Source: CTSoil-075 sp042610375
GTDB lineage: Bacteria; Bacillota; Negativicutes; DSM-13327
Assembly: GCF_042610375.1 (NCBI RefSeq)
Contig: NZ_JBGJZL010000015.1
Span: forward strand, 1 to 64,000
Direction of reading: 5' to 3'
DNA: 64,000 nucleotides
Under the pieces are notes generated by a model. That model saw only the letters and a list, made by a program, of their open reading frames with translations. It was not told the origin of the DNA and did not search any database. This document shows, one piece after another, positions 16,855 through 26,858 of this stretch. A program made the translations under genes and the position numbers. Position 1 is the stretch's first letter; each line of letters starts with the position of its first letter.

Positions 16855-19842
16855 ATGACATTATCTAGACGTCAGTTTATCAAATTATCGGTTTCAACAA
16901 TTACTGTGCTTTCAACAGGTCTGCCATTCGAGGCAGAAAAAGCCCGTGCAGTCGGCTATGAACTTAAACTTCGCAATGCCACAGAATATCCGAGTATTTG
17001 TCATTTCTGCTCAGGAGGTTGCGGAATTATTCTTCATGTCCGTGACGAAAAACTGATTAATTTGGAAGGCGATCCTGATCATCCGACGAATAAAGGCAGT
17101 TTATGTCCTAAAGGGGCTTCTCTGGGACAAGTGCGTGATAATCCAAATCGTATCCTCAAACCTCTTTATCGTCCTCCAGGAGGGAAGGAATGGCAACCAA
17201 TTTCTTGGGAAGCAGCTATTGAAAAAATCGCGAGTAAGATTAAAACAGTTCGCGATACGACTTGGGTAAATGAGGCTAATCGGACAGATTCATTAGGCCT
17301 TTTGGGGTCAGCTGAACTGGATAATGAAGAATGTTATATCATGACGAAGTTTATTCGCTTGATGGGTAGTAACTATAATGAACACCAGGCCCGTGTTTGA
17401 CACGCCCCCACGGTGACAAGTTTGTCACCTTCATTTGGCCGAGGAGCCATGACTAATTCCTGGACAGACTTAGAAAATGCAAACTGGTTTCTCATTGCGG
17501 GTTCTAATGCGGCGGAAAACCATCCAATTGCCATGAAATATGTACTTAGGGCTCAAGCTAAAGGCGCAAAAATTATTGTTGTGGATCCACGTTTTACGAG
17601 AACGGCAGCAAAAGCCGATCTATTTGCCCAAATTAGGCCAGGTGCAGATACGGCTTATCTAGGTGCCATCATTAACTATATTTTGCAAAATAATCTATAT
17701 AATAAAGAGTATATGCTCAACTTCACCAATGCTGCTTGTAAAATTAACCCTGCTTTTAATTTTAGTGAAGGGCTATTTTCAGGCTTTGATAGTGGGAAAA
17801 ACAGCTATGATACCAGTACATGGGGATACGTTCTTGATGAAAAGAACCAACCGGTTAAGTCCTTATCTCATGAGGATCCAGGTACAGTATTTAGCTTGAT
17901 GAAAGAACATTTTAAACGTTATACCTTGGAAACAGGAGCGGCCATTAGTGGCATTCCAGCAGAAAAAATAAAACAAATTGCTGAGATGATATCTAAAAAT
18001 GGACCTGGCACGATCATGTATGCATTAGGTATGACACAGCATACGACGGCCACACAAGGGATTCGTTGTTATGCTATTATTCAATTATTGCTGGGTAATA
18101 TTGGCTTGGCGGGTGGCGGAGTTAATGCTCTAAGAGGTGAGCCCAATGTGCAAGGTTCTACTGATTTTTCTAATTTAGCGACTACCTTGCCAGGGTATAT
18201 ACCGACTCCTTTTGATAGTGATAAAGATACGGCAACCTATGGTAGAAAATATAGTAGTGCAGCACGAAAAAATCTGATCTCAATTTTAAAAGCTTGGTTT
18301 GGTGAGCGGGCGACAGTTGCTAATGATTATTGCTACAACTATTTACCGCGCATGCAGAGTGGTAAAGCCATAACTTATATTCCGATGTTAGAGGACATGG
18401 CGCGTGGACAATTCAAGATGTTACTGAATGTAGGAATTAACCCAATGGTCAGTATTCCCAATAACCAAGTTGTTGAAGCTGGTTTAGCTCAGCTAGAGCT
18501 CTTTGTCAATGTTGATTTATTTGAAACGGAAACAGCAACATTTTGGAAAGCACCTAATGTAAAACCAGAAGATATTAAAACAGAGGTTATTTTCCTACCC
18601 GCCGCTTTTCTGTATGAAAAAGCTGGTAGCTTGACAAATAGCGGTCGTTGGGTGCAATGGAAGCCAGCGGCGCTGAAACCAGAGGGGGATTGTCTTTCGG
18701 ACCTTGATATTTTTGATTTGATGTTTCAAAAAGTTAAGGAACTTTATAAAGGTAGCAGTGATCCTAAGGATGAGCCTATCTTAAATGCAGTATGGGATTA
18801 TGGTCATGAACCCGATCCTGAAAAAGTGTTGCAGGAGATTAGTGGATATAATGTGAAGACTGGTAAATTGCTGGCGAATTTAGGAGAATATCTGGCAGCG
18901 CCAGTAGGTGATGTTTCCTGTGGATGTTGGATTTACTCTGGTGTATGTGGCAATGGCAACTTGGCAAAACGACGAGATGGTAAAGATCCAAGCGGTTTAG
19001 GGATCTTTCCGAGCTGGTCATATGCTTGGCCAGCTAATATGCGTATACTCTATAATCGTGCATCATGCGACATGAAAGGCCAACCTCTGGACGAAAAACG
19101 CAAACTCATTTGGTGGGATAATGTCAAAAATCAGTGGGTAGGTAATGACATACCCGATGTTGTGGATCGCACCAAGGGACCTGAGACACCAGAAGGAAAA
19201 GCGGCTTTTCGTATGAATGCCGAGCGCATGGGACGCTTATTTACGGCTCCTTATGTTAATAAACCATCAGGTAGTGATATGCCAGCCGCTATTTCAGGGA
19301 CTAATGTTGATGGACCGCTGCCTGAATTTTATGAACCTCTTGAAGGTCCTACTGCTAATATCTTGCATCCTAATGTATCAACAAATCCGTTGGCAAAAGC
19401 ACGGAAAGCTTTAAAAGATAAACAAAACATCGGAAATATTGAAGAATTTCCTTACGTGCTGACAACTTATTCTTCTGGTACAGAGCATTTCTGTAGTGGA
19501 TCATTAACCAGGAATTTACCATGGTTAGCAGAATTTATGCCAGAGGCTTTTCTGGAAATTGGTACTGCACTGGCCCAAAAGTTAGATATCAAATACGGTG
19601 AAGTAGTCGAAGTTCTTTCGGCGCGAGGCTCTCTTAAAGTGAAGGCCATGGTAACGGAGCGTATTCAGCCCCTTACAATTAACGGCAAAGTAAGTCACAC
19701 TGTAGGCATGCCTTTTGGTTGGGGTTATGCTGGACTTGCGACTGGTCCGAGTGTTAATGCACTAACTCATGCGGCTTTTGATCCTGCGGCAGGAACACCT
19801 GAATTTAAAGCTTTGTTGGTTAATGTAAGGAAGGTGAAATAA
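16855..19842 (+). CDS. fdnG: Formate dehydrogenase-N type catalytic subunit, selenocysteine-containing
   Basis: One gene of 995 residues read through an in-frame TGA at 17398-17400 (Sec182). The context ARV-U-HAPTV matches the active site of FdnG-type enzymes, and the frame continues uninterrupted to 19842. The N-terminus RRQFIKLS is a twin-arginine signal, so the enzyme works outside the cytoplasmic membrane. CHFCSGGC with SLCPKG binds the 4Fe-4S cluster, and molybdopterin-binding domains follow. It oxidises formate to CO2 at a Mo or W bis-pterin centre. fdnH, fdnI and fdhE follow. GGGAGG precedes the ATG. Automated calling would split it into two genes. Confidence 0.96.
17398..17429 (+). 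promoter_or_regulatory. UGA selenocysteine codon and SECIS-like hairpin
   Basis: TGA at 17398-17400 is followed after 11 nt by a perfect 7-bp stem (GGTGACA 17412-17418, TGTCACC 17423-17429) with loop AGTT that contains the GT expected in bacterial SECIS apical loops. SelB would bind it to insert Sec. It lies inside the coding sequence. Confidence 0.85.
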
Positions 19843-19843
19843 G

Positions 19844-20656
19844 ATGGCTGAGAGAATGAGCGTTTTATTTGATGCATCCAAATGTACTGCTTGCCAAGCC
19901 TGTTCGATTGCCTGTAAGCAGTGGAATAGTCTGCCAGCGGAGAAGACAACCTTGACCAGTAGTTATCAAACTCATGACAACCTGACCCCGAAAACCTGGA
20001 CTTTCATTACTTTTAAGGAAGTTTGGGATCAAAGCAAAATGGAGTGGCTGTTTTTTAAGCAACAATGTATGCATTGTGGTGAAGCCGCTTGCCAAAAATC
20101 TTGTAATTATGATGCGATTTCCCATACAGACAAGGGGTTTGTTGTCATTGATCATGATAAATGCATCGGTTGTGGTTATTGTGTGACGAATTGTACCTTT
20201 CATGTGCCCCGTGTTGATCCTAAAACCCACAAAGCCTATAAGTGCACAGGTTGCCCTGAGCGGGTATCAAATGGTCTTAAGCCTGCTTGTGTGCAAACTT
20301 GCCAGCCAGAAGCACTTGTATACGGGACGCGGGATGAAATTATGACCATGGCAAAAAAACGCTTCGAACAAATAAGGTCCGTGCATCCTGAGGCAGTCTT
20401 ATATGATGCTCCTAAACTTGATGGAATTAACTTTACCTATATTTTACTCAGAAAACCTGAGGTTTATCACTTGCCAAATGATCCAGCTGTACCCATGTCC
20501 GTGGATGTGTGGAAAGACTTGGTACGTCCTTTTGGAGGCGTAGCAATTGCTGGAGCCTTGCTCGCAACGACAGTCGGGTTTATAAAAACTAGAGGGCAAA
20601 AGGCTGATCATCATTCTGCTTCACCGAAGGACAGGGGGGTGAGCAAAGATGAATAA
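19844..20656 (+). CDS. fdnH: Formate dehydrogenase iron-sulfur subunit
   Basis: 270 residues. Four ferredoxin-type cysteine groups are visible: CTACQACSIAC, CMHCGEAACQKSC, CIGCGYCVTNC, and CTGCPERVSNGLKPAC followed by CQPEA. They wire electrons from the catalytic subunit to the cytochrome. A C-terminal hydrophobic helix (GGVAIAGALLATTVGF, about 226-242) anchors it to the membrane, as in FdnH. It starts one base after the fdnG stop and overlaps fdnI by 8 bp. Confidence 0.94.
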   Translation: MAERMSVLFDASKCTACQACSIACKQWNSLPAEKTTLTSSYQTHDNLTPKTWTFITFKEVWDQSKMEWLFFKQQCMHCGEAACQKSCNYDAISHTDKGFVVIDHDKCIGCGYCVTNCTFHVPRVDPKTHKAYKCTGCPERVSNGLKPACVQTCQPEALVYGTRDEIMTMAKKRFEQIRSVHPEAVLYDAPKLDGINFTYILLRKPEVYHLPNDPAVPMSVDVWKDLVRPFGGVAIAGALLATTVGFIKTRGQKADHHSASPKDRGVSKDE

Positions 20657-21314
20657 TGATCGTATTAAACGATTTTCATTGATTGAAAGAATCAGTCACT
20701 GGGTGCACACCTTTAGTTTCTTTACTCTCGTAGTAACTGGATTGGTTGTGCTCTCCCCTCATTTTCACTTTTTAGCCAGTTTATTTGGTGGTGTACAAGA
20801 GACACGAATTGTTCATCGGATTGCTGGTGTTGTATTTTCTTTCGGTACTTTACTCTTGTTTATCATTGGGGATAGCCCAGCTTTTACTCGTTGGATCAAG
20901 GATATTACAACCTGGGGTAAAGAAGATATTGCATTTTTGAAAGAATTTCCTAAAGAGTTTTTGGGCGGTCATGCCAATTTGCCAGAGCAAGGTCGGTTTA
21001 ATTCTGGTGAAAAAGTCAATTCCTTACTGATCTTGATTGATGGTGGGATATTAACGATCACTGGTTTCATGATGTGGTATGCTGATTCCATTCCCCTTGG
21101 GATTATCCGCTGGGCGTATCCTGTGCACGATATTGCCGCATTTTTGATGATGGCTGTTATTGTTGCTCATATGTACCTTGGCTTGCTGCATCCAGGATCA
21201 AAAGAAGCGATTAACGGGATGTTGAGTGGTACAGTATCACGTTCTTTTGCGAAGTTACATCATGGGAAATGGTATCGAGAAATGACGCAAAAGGAGAAAA
21301 AAAGTGATCAATAA
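20649..21314 (+). CDS. fdnI: Formate dehydrogenase cytochrome b subunit
   Basis: 221 residues with four membrane helices. Haem-ligand histidines fit RISHWVHTF, RIVHRIAG, VHDIAAF and VAHMYLG, the FdnI/Fdh-gamma pattern. It passes electrons from formate to menaquinone. It overlaps fdnH by 8 bp and fdhE by 11 bp, so the four genes form one coupled operon. Confidence 0.93.
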   Translation: MNNDRIKRFSLIERISHWVHTFSFFTLVVTGLVVLSPHFHFLASLFGGVQETRIVHRIAGVVFSFGTLLLFIIGDSPAFTRWIKDITTWGKEDIAFLKEFPKEFLGGHANLPEQGRFNSGEKVNSLLILIDGGILTITGFMMWYADSIPLGIIRWAYPVHDIAAFLMMAVIVAHMYLGLLHPGSKEAINGMLSGTVSRSFAKLHHGKWYREMTQKEKKSDQ

Positions 21315-22032
21315 AAAAGAATTTACTGAGATTTTGGAGTTTCTTGAAGAGCATATTGCCCAGATTGATATGGTTCCTGCCGATGATGTACTGCAGAATT
21401 TATGGCAAACACGATTGGCAAACGATGAGTCAGCGTTAAGAGAAAATGAATTTCCTCTTAACGCAGCAGTTTGTTTGGTCATTGAAGTGATCAGCGATCG
21501 TGAAAAAAAAATATTGCCCACTATTCAGGCAGAACAATTAGTATTGCGATATTTAGATCAGCAGTCGATTCATCCAGACTGGCAACAGATTGGTATTCTG
21601 CCCGAAAATGGTGATATTTATGTACATTTATCCTGTAGAATAGCCTTAGAGAAAATGGCTAAGTTGGTGACGGATGTTGTCTCTTTAGCAAGTTGGGATA
21701 ATAAAGAGTGCCCAGTATGTGGAGATAGCCCCGCCTTTGCTTGTCTGGAAAAAGGGCAAGGAAAACGTTTGTTAGTGTGCGGGGCCTGTCTGACACAATG
21801 GAGATATAAACGTATTGGCTGCGCTTTTTGTAATGAGGAAAATCCTGAGAAACTAAAAATTGTAACTGCTGAGGAATTCCCTGGATGGTCGGCTACAGTC
21901 TGTCTGACATGCAAAGGCTATCTTAAAACAGCAGACTTACGTACACTAACCTCCACTCCTAATTGGTATAAGGCTGTAATGGAAACCCTGCCTCTTGATT
22001 ATGCATTGACACTTCATGAAAAAAGTACATAG
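21304..22032 (+). CDS. fdhE: FdhE-family formate dehydrogenase accessory protein
   Basis: 242 residues. Four paired-cysteine motifs (CPVCGDSP, VCGAC, CAFCNEE, CLTCKGY) match the rubredoxin-like iron sites of FdhE, a cytoplasmic factor needed for activity of exported formate dehydrogenases. Start GTG 21304 lies six bases after AAAGGAG and overlaps fdnI. A strong hairpin follows the stop. Confidence 0.92.
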   Translation: MINKKEFTEILEFLEEHIAQIDMVPADDVLQNLWQTRLANDESALRENEFPLNAAVCLVIEVISDREKKILPTIQAEQLVLRYLDQQSIHPDWQQIGILPENGDIYVHLSCRIALEKMAKLVTDVVSLASWDNKECPVCGDSPAFACLEKGQGKRLLVCGACLTQWRYKRIGCAFCNEENPEKLKIVTAEEFPGWSATVCLTCKGYLKTADLRTLTSTPNWYKAVMETLPLDYALTLHEKST

Positions 22033-22038
22033 TTTTTT

Positions 22039-22080
22039 GAAATGATAGCAATCAGCAATCTGTTGCTATCATTTCATTTT
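22039..22080 (+). terminator. Terminator of the formate dehydrogenase operon
   Basis: A 13-bp perfect stem GAAATGATAGCAA / TTGCTATCATTTC, an 11-nt loop, then ATTTT. Confidence 0.85.
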
Positions 22081-22183
22081 CCCTTAAAAACTCTTTTAGG
22101 GCCAGCTGCTTTAAAAGAATGAATCGTTTTGCTGGTGGCTACACCTAAGCAGTTCTTGGCGTATTATTGAATAATAACGGCAG

Positions 22184-22225
22184 AAACTCCTGCAAAAATT
22201 CTAATGAGATTTTTTGCAGGAGTTT
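22184..22225. terminator. Bidirectional hairpin terminator
   Basis: A 15-bp perfect stem (AAACTCCTGCAAAAA / TTTTTGCAGGAGTTT) with a 12-nt loop, 33 bp beyond the stop of the leftward LysM gene and T-rich on both sides. It probably ends that gene. Confidence 0.8.
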
Positions 22226-22257
22226 TAGATCATTTTTAAATCTTAAATTGGAGATTT

Positions 22258-22794
22258 TTAGAATTCATTTTTAAAATTATTTGTGGAGATTCTGAATTCT
22301 CCTTTACTACTAGCATTAGTAGGCACTTTTAAGGTTTGCCCTGCATAAATGGATGCACTATGATTGAGGTCGTTTATTGTCTTGATTGTATAGACCAATT
22401 CTCGTATATCTTCTTTATCTGAAGCGTACCGTGATGCAATACTCCATACCGTATCGCCACTGGATACTTGTATATTCACGTAATTTACAGTGGGTTTTTC
22501 GGCATTGCTAAAGGAAATGTTTAGTATATTGATCAACAAAATTGCGAAAATGCTTGTAATAATGAATTTCATAATCGTATCATTCAGCATACTATATGGA
22601 TGGGAAGCATTCTTTTTCTGATCAAAAGGAATGACGATACCCATTTTTTTAGGTTGAACTTCTATGCATTTTGTAGATTCTTCGTCAAAAATTTCAAAAT
22701 GATGCTTATAGTTAGTGAATGCTTTTATTAAGATGTCTTTGTCAAAAATCTCGCCTAGTTTCTTATATGACCAAGATCTTATATCGATATTCAT
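22258..22794 (-). CDS. Membrane-anchored LysM-domain protein
   Basis: 178 residues. An N-terminal cytoplasmic part (about 1-70) precedes a hydrophobic helix FIITSIFAILLINILNI (about 76-92) and an extracellular LysM domain (about 108-155, with SSGDTVWSIASRYA and IYAGQTLKVP) that binds peptidoglycan. The layout resembles YneA-type division inhibitors, except for the longer N-terminal part; function is not assigned. The start at 22794 (MNIDIRSW) has AAAGGTGG upstream. An in-frame ATG at 22869 lacks a ribosome site. Confidence 0.8.
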   Translation of the reverse strand: MNIDIRSWSYKKLGEIFDKDILIKAFTNYKHHFEIFDEESTKCIEVQPKKMGIVIPFDQKKNASHPYSMLNDTIMKFIITSIFAILLINILNISFSNAEKPTVNYVNIQVSSGDTVWSIASRYASDKEDIRELVYTIKTINDLNHSASIYAGQTLKVPTNASSKGEFRISTNNFKNEF

Positions 22795-23084
22795 AAAAAT
22801 ACCACCTTTATCATCATTGATCGATTGTATATGGATTTTCATCACAATAGAAATAAAAAAAACAGGCATTTTGCCTGTTGCGCATCCTAGGAAATCCTAT
22901 AAATGGCAACCTGGCAATCATAGATATTACATCCTTAGACCCATAGTTTTGCGTCCTCATCTTTTGATAAGTTTGCCGAAATAATTCAATTATTGCTATA
23001 ATGTTACAACTAATGTCACAAATAGTCAAGACTTTTAACCCAGAAATATAGGACAAAAGTCTTAGATATGTCGAAAAAAATATT

Positions 23085-23810
23085 TTATGAGTCGGCAATC
23101 TTCTTTAAGGTTTCAAGGTCATGAATTTTTATTGATGTACGATAAAATTCAATAAGACCTTCATCTCTCATACGCCCCATTTCTCTTGATAAAGCTGTTC
23201 TAGAGACGTTTAGAAAATCGGCTAAATCATTACGACTTAAGGAGAGATTAAAAACCTGTTTCTCTGCTAATCGACACTGTTCTAGAAGATAGGTACTTAT
23301 CTTTCCTCGCATACTGCTGATTGTAAGGTATTCGACTTTTCGATTTAGTAAAAGAGCTTTTTCCGATAGTATTGATAACATATTTTTTATAAGTTGCGTG
23401 TGGCCTGTGCAAGTATTGGCACAACTGCCTGCAATTTTATCAGGAGCCAAAAATATGACAGAACAAGGGGTTTGAGCAAATACGCTTGCAGGCCAAATTT
23501 TCTTGCTTGAAAATGCAATCATTTCGCCAAAAATATGACCAGCTCTTAGCGTCGTCATCACATTCCGGCTACCAGCTACATTTTCTTTTATAACAACGGC
23601 TTCCCCCGTAAGTAAAACACCTAATCCTGTAAAAGGCTCACCGCCAATCGTAATATAACTATTTTTCTTATACGTATAGACTTTAGGTTGTAGGCAATGA
23701 ATCATACTTTCTAATTCATTTGCTGAAATACTGTCAAATAAGGGGGATCCCATCAGGATCTTGCCAAGATTATTACACAAATTTATCTCCACCTTGTTTT
23801 TGGTAGCCAA
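23085..23810 (-). CDS. Crp/Fnr-family transcription regulator
   Basis: 241 residues. A cyclic-nucleotide-binding-type beta barrel occupies about 15-130, a dimer helix follows, and a winged helix-turn-helix (SRNDLADFLNVSRTALSREMGRM) lies at about 185-210. The N-terminal cysteine cluster of Fnr is absent. Cysteines at ANTCTGH and nearby could still sense redox or metals, but this is not shown. Divergent from the ferredoxin gene and next to nrfHA, it is a candidate nitrite/NO or anaerobic regulator. An 11-bp palindrome in the shared promoter may be its site. Confidence 0.9.
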   Translation of the reverse strand: MATKNKVEINLCNNLGKILMGSPLFDSISANELESMIHCLQPKVYTYKKNSYITIGGEPFTGLGVLLTGEAVVIKENVAGSRNVMTTLRAGHIFGEMIAFSSKKIWPASVFAQTPCSVIFLAPDKIAGSCANTCTGHTQLIKNMLSILSEKALLLNRKVEYLTISSMRGKISTYLLEQCRLAEKQVFNLSLSRNDLADFLNVSRTALSREMGRMRDEGLIEFYRTSIKIHDLETLKKIADS

Positions 23811-23832
23811 GGATACCGTTTTTTTTATTATA

Positions 23833-23843
23833 TTGTATTACAA
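23833..23843. promoter_or_regulatory. Palindrome TTGTATTACAA in the Crp/Fnr-ferredoxin intergenic region
   Basis: A perfect 5+1+5 palindrome in the 74-bp gap between the divergent regulator and ferredoxin genes. It is shorter than a full Fnr/Crp box; possible operator. Confidence 0.35.
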
Positions 23844-23884
23844 TGAGATAGAAATACAAGATATATTGCACTGGAGGAAATGTT

Positions 23885-24604
23885 ATGTTACGAGAAATTG
23901 TGAAAATAGATGAAGAAAAATGTGTTGGCTGTGGGCTTTGTACCTCGGCTTGTCAAGAGGGAGCCTTACAACTCATTGATGGAAAAGCAAAGTTGCTATC
24001 GGATGCATACTGTGACGGTCTTGGAAAGTGCTTGCCTAATTGTCCTGTAGGGGCTATTACAATTGAGAAGCGTGCTGCAGTTGCTTTTGATAGAGAAATT
24101 GCACCAAAACATCTTATGGGAAAAACTAAAGTATCAGAGTCAGTCAACTCAGGAGGCGGTTGTCCAGGCACTCGTGCTGCAGTGATTGAAAGAAAAAAAG
24201 TAAGTAGCCAAGTTCAGGAAAGTAAGCAAACTTCTGAATCTCAATTAGGACAATGGCCATGTCAAATACAGCTGGTTCCTGTAGACGCTCCTTATTTTGA
24301 TAATGCTCATTTGTTGGTTGCGGCTGATTGCACGGCTTTTGCCTACGCTAATATCCACAATGATTTTATGCGCAATAAAATTACGATTATTGGCTGTCCT
24401 AAATTAGATAGCGTCAACTATGCTGAAAAGTTAACAGCAATACTAAAAGCTCATCAGCTTAAAAGTATTACTGTACTACGGATGGAAAAACCTTGTTGCG
24501 GCGGCATTGTGAATGCGGTCAAAGAAGCTTTAGTAAACAGCGGCAATATGATTCCCTGGAATTTTGTAATCATTGGTACCGATGGCAGTATTATAGAAAA
24601 TTAA
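23885..24604 (+). CDS. Ferredoxin-domain protein (4Fe-4S), Crp/Fnr-linked
   Basis: 239 residues. Two 4Fe-4S motifs (CVGCGLCTSAC and CDGLGKCLPNC with CPVG) span about 14-60. The C-terminal domain (about 115-239) has conserved-looking cysteines in GGGCPGT, WPCQIQLVP, AADCTAF, GCPKLD and KPCCGGI. Proteins of this shape are commonly linked to hydroxylamine-reductase/Crp loci in Firmicutes, which I recall but cannot verify here. It probably shuttles electrons; the partner is unknown. GGAGG lies upstream of the ATG. Confidence 0.75.
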   Translation: MLREIVKIDEEKCVGCGLCTSACQEGALQLIDGKAKLLSDAYCDGLGKCLPNCPVGAITIEKRAAVAFDREIAPKHLMGKTKVSESVNSGGGCPGTRAAVIERKKVSSQVQESKQTSESQLGQWPCQIQLVPVDAPYFDNAHLLVAADCTAFAYANIHNDFMRNKITIIGCPKLDSVNYAEKLTAILKAHQLKSITVLRMEKPCCGGIVNAVKEALVNSGNMIPWNFVIIGTDGSIIEN

Positions 24605-24923
24605 ATTATAATGCACAATAATAGTAAAAACACGCCTGCCGATCATATGGAATTCGTTTCGTAGCAATGTCGAAAAGGCTGTTAAGATATTGATGGCATA
24701 AATTGCCACTATAGAAAGTAAGAGCTACTAAGGAGGATATCTAGGATATTCTCCTTAGTAGTTTTTTTGTTGGTTTTACATAAGGTTTAGTACATAGCGA
24801 TTCGAGCGATATACGCCATTAAATGGTTCATGGGCAGGATTTTTTGAGGATAGCTCGTATGAGTTTCGGATATGCTATGTTTTGAGTGTATTAATTTACA
24901 AAAAAATCGGGAGGTAAGTATAG
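24605..24923 (+). other. 319-bp intergenic region with a terminator before nrfHA
   Basis: At 24725-24768 a 15-bp stem (CTACTAAGGAGGATA / TATTCTCCTTAGTAG, one G-T pair) is followed by seven T residues: the terminator of the ferredoxin gene. The remaining 155 bp must hold the nrf promoter; I could not identify an Fnr-type box with confidence. Confidence 0.85.
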
Positions 24924-25397
24924 TTGGATACTAGTCAATTTTTAAATCGCAATTCGTTAAAGATTGCGCTGGTAGTCTTAGTGCTGGTTCTGATAGGAAT
25001 GATGGCTACGGGTGCTGGCTATGCTTATTCAGATAGTCCAGAGTTTTGTGGAAGTTGTCACTCAATGAAACAAGCTCATGGTACATGGCAGATGTCAAAT
25101 CATAAACATCTTACGTGTACAGAATGTCATTTGCCGCATCAAAATCTGGCCATTAAATTGATTACAAAAGTTAAGACTGGTACAAATGACACTTATCATG
25201 AAGTACTTAGAGATTATCCAGCTGCAATGGGGTTAACGCCTAAAAATAAGACTATTGTCGAAGACAATTGTCTACGATGCCATCAATCGACAATCGAAAA
25301 TACTGGTATGGCAGTTGGTGGACAAGATTGTACTAAATGCCATCGTGGTTTAATTCATGGCATCAACAAAAGCGAAGGAGGCATAGAGATTGAGTAA
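24924..25397 (+). CDS. nrfH: NrfH, tetrahaem quinol dehydrogenase of cytochrome c nitrite reductase
   Basis: 157 residues. An N-terminal membrane anchor (about 12-32) precedes four haem c motifs: CGSCH, CTECH, CLRCH and CTKCH. It takes electrons from menaquinol and passes them to NrfA outside the membrane. Start is TTG 24924 with GGGAGGT upstream. It overlaps nrfA by 8 bp. Confidence 0.95.
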   Translation: MDTSQFLNRNSLKIALVVLVLVLIGMMATGAGYAYSDSPEFCGSCHSMKQAHGTWQMSNHKHLTCTECHLPHQNLAIKLITKVKTGTNDTYHEVLRDYPAAMGLTPKNKTIVEDNCLRCHQSTIENTGMAVGGQDCTKCHRGLIHGINKSEGGIEIE

Positions 25398-26670
25398 GAT
25401 TCAAAAAACTTTAATAGCCTTATTGAGTGTGGTCATACTATTTTTTGGTTTTGTGATTGTGCGTATTGCATTCAAGCCTATATCGACTGTCAAAGCAGCC
25501 GCAATTCCAGCAGGGGAATATGACCCAGCAGTATGGGGGCAGCATTACCCATTGCAATATGAAAGTTATAAAAAAATGTATGAAATGTCACCTTCACCAA
25601 CGGGTTATGGTGGTAGTATTAAAGTACAAAAATCAGATATGCAACCCGAATTGTTTACTAATTTCAAGGGTATGCCATTTAGTGAGGATTATAGCGAAGA
25701 ACGGGGACATGTATACTCGTTAGAGGATTTACGTGATAGTAAAAGAGTTAGTAAAGCTAGCAAAGGAGCTTGTATTTCTTGTAAGACTCCCTATGTTGAA
25801 CAATTTTATCAAGAATCTGGTTGGGGCTATGCAAGTAAACCTTTGGCTGAATTATTGGATAAGGCCAAGCATCCTATTAGTTGTGCAGCATGCCATGATC
25901 CTGAAACCATGAGTTTACGGGTTATTACTCCATCCTTTATTGAAGCGCAAGAGCGCCGTGGCATTGATATGAGTAAAGCGACTCGAGAAGAGATGCGTAC
26001 TTACGTTTGCGCCCAGTGCCATGATGAATATTACTTCGAGCCAGGTACGAGTAAGGTCGTGCTTCCTTGGGATAAAGGATTAAGGCCAGAAGAAATGTAT
26101 GCTTATTATGCTGAAAAGCCAAATGGTTTTGCTCAGGACTGGCAACATCCAGACTCTAAAGCGTCGATTCTAAAAGCTCAGCATCCTGATTATGAGACAT
26201 ATGCGACTGGTACTCATGGCAAGGCTGGAGTAACATGTGCTGACTGTCATATGCCCTTCATGCGTAAAAGTGGACAAAAATATACGTCTCATAATATAAC
26301 CAGCCCAACAAAAGATCTTAATTCCTCTTGCTCTCCGTGCCATAGCCAAGGATCAACGTGGCTGCTTGAAAGAGTCAAAACTATGCAAGATCAAACTTGG
26401 CAATTACAGCATAATGCTGGACAAACAGTGGCAAGAGCCCATGAGGCTATCAAAAAGGCTGGTGAGTCACCCAATGCAGATCAGGCTGAACTTGCTAAAT
26501 CCAGAGAGCTAGTACGTAAAGCTCAATGGATGTGGGATTTTGTAGCAGCTGAAAGCAGTATGGGTTTTCACAATACTGATCAATCGATGACGACTCTTAG
26601 TGAGGCCAACGAATTAGCTCATCAGGCAATTGAAGCAGCCAATCGAGCAGCAGGTATAAAGGTGTTATAA
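25390..26670 (+). CDS. nrfA: NrfA, ammonia-forming cytochrome c nitrite reductase
   Basis: 426 residues. An uncleaved or cleavable hydrophobic N-terminus is followed by the catalytic haem site CISCK, with lysine in place of the usual histidine, and four CXXCH motifs (CAACH, CAQCH, CADCH, CSPCH). It reduces nitrite to ammonium with six electrons at the outer face of the membrane. Start is TTG 25390, after GAAGGAGG, overlapping nrfH. Together the pair supports dissimilatory nitrite ammonification. A hairpin terminator follows at 26774. Confidence 0.96.
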   Translation: MSKIQKTLIALLSVVILFFGFVIVRIAFKPISTVKAAAIPAGEYDPAVWGQHYPLQYESYKKMYEMSPSPTGYGGSIKVQKSDMQPELFTNFKGMPFSEDYSEERGHVYSLEDLRDSKRVSKASKGACISCKTPYVEQFYQESGWGYASKPLAELLDKAKHPISCAACHDPETMSLRVITPSFIEAQERRGIDMSKATREEMRTYVCAQCHDEYYFEPGTSKVVLPWDKGLRPEEMYAYYAEKPNGFAQDWQHPDSKASILKAQHPDYETYATGTHGKAGVTCADCHMPFMRKSGQKYTSHNITSPTKDLNSSCSPCHSQGSTWLLERVKTMQDQTWQLQHNAGQTVARAHEAIKKAGESPNADQAELAKSRELVRKAQWMWDFVAAESSMGFHNTDQSMTTLSEANELAHQAIEAANRAAGIKVL

Positions 26671-26773
26671 ATTTTGATTCTACCAATTAGAGGGAGTATC
26701 ATCATAGCAATATCAAAAATAGTAGAAAAAATAATAATGGAGACAGTGAGTATTGAATTAAAGCATAAAAGAG

Positions 26774-26810
26774 TCAGTTGAGGTGATTAAAATACCTCAA
26801 CTGATTTTTA
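26774..26810 (+). terminator. Terminator after nrfA
   Basis: An 11-bp perfect stem TCAGTTGAGGT / ACCTCAACTGA with a 9-nt loop, then TTTTTA and further T-rich sequence. Confidence 0.9.
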
Positions 26811-26858
26811 TATTTTTTATTATGAAATTATTTTAAAAATTTCTAATTCTAACTGTAG

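Noticed and set aside
17413..19842. A separate molybdopterin oxidoreductase gene starting at GTG 17413
   Set aside because: It is in frame with the upstream 181 codons across a single TGA in the selenocysteine context of FdnG, so it is one gene.
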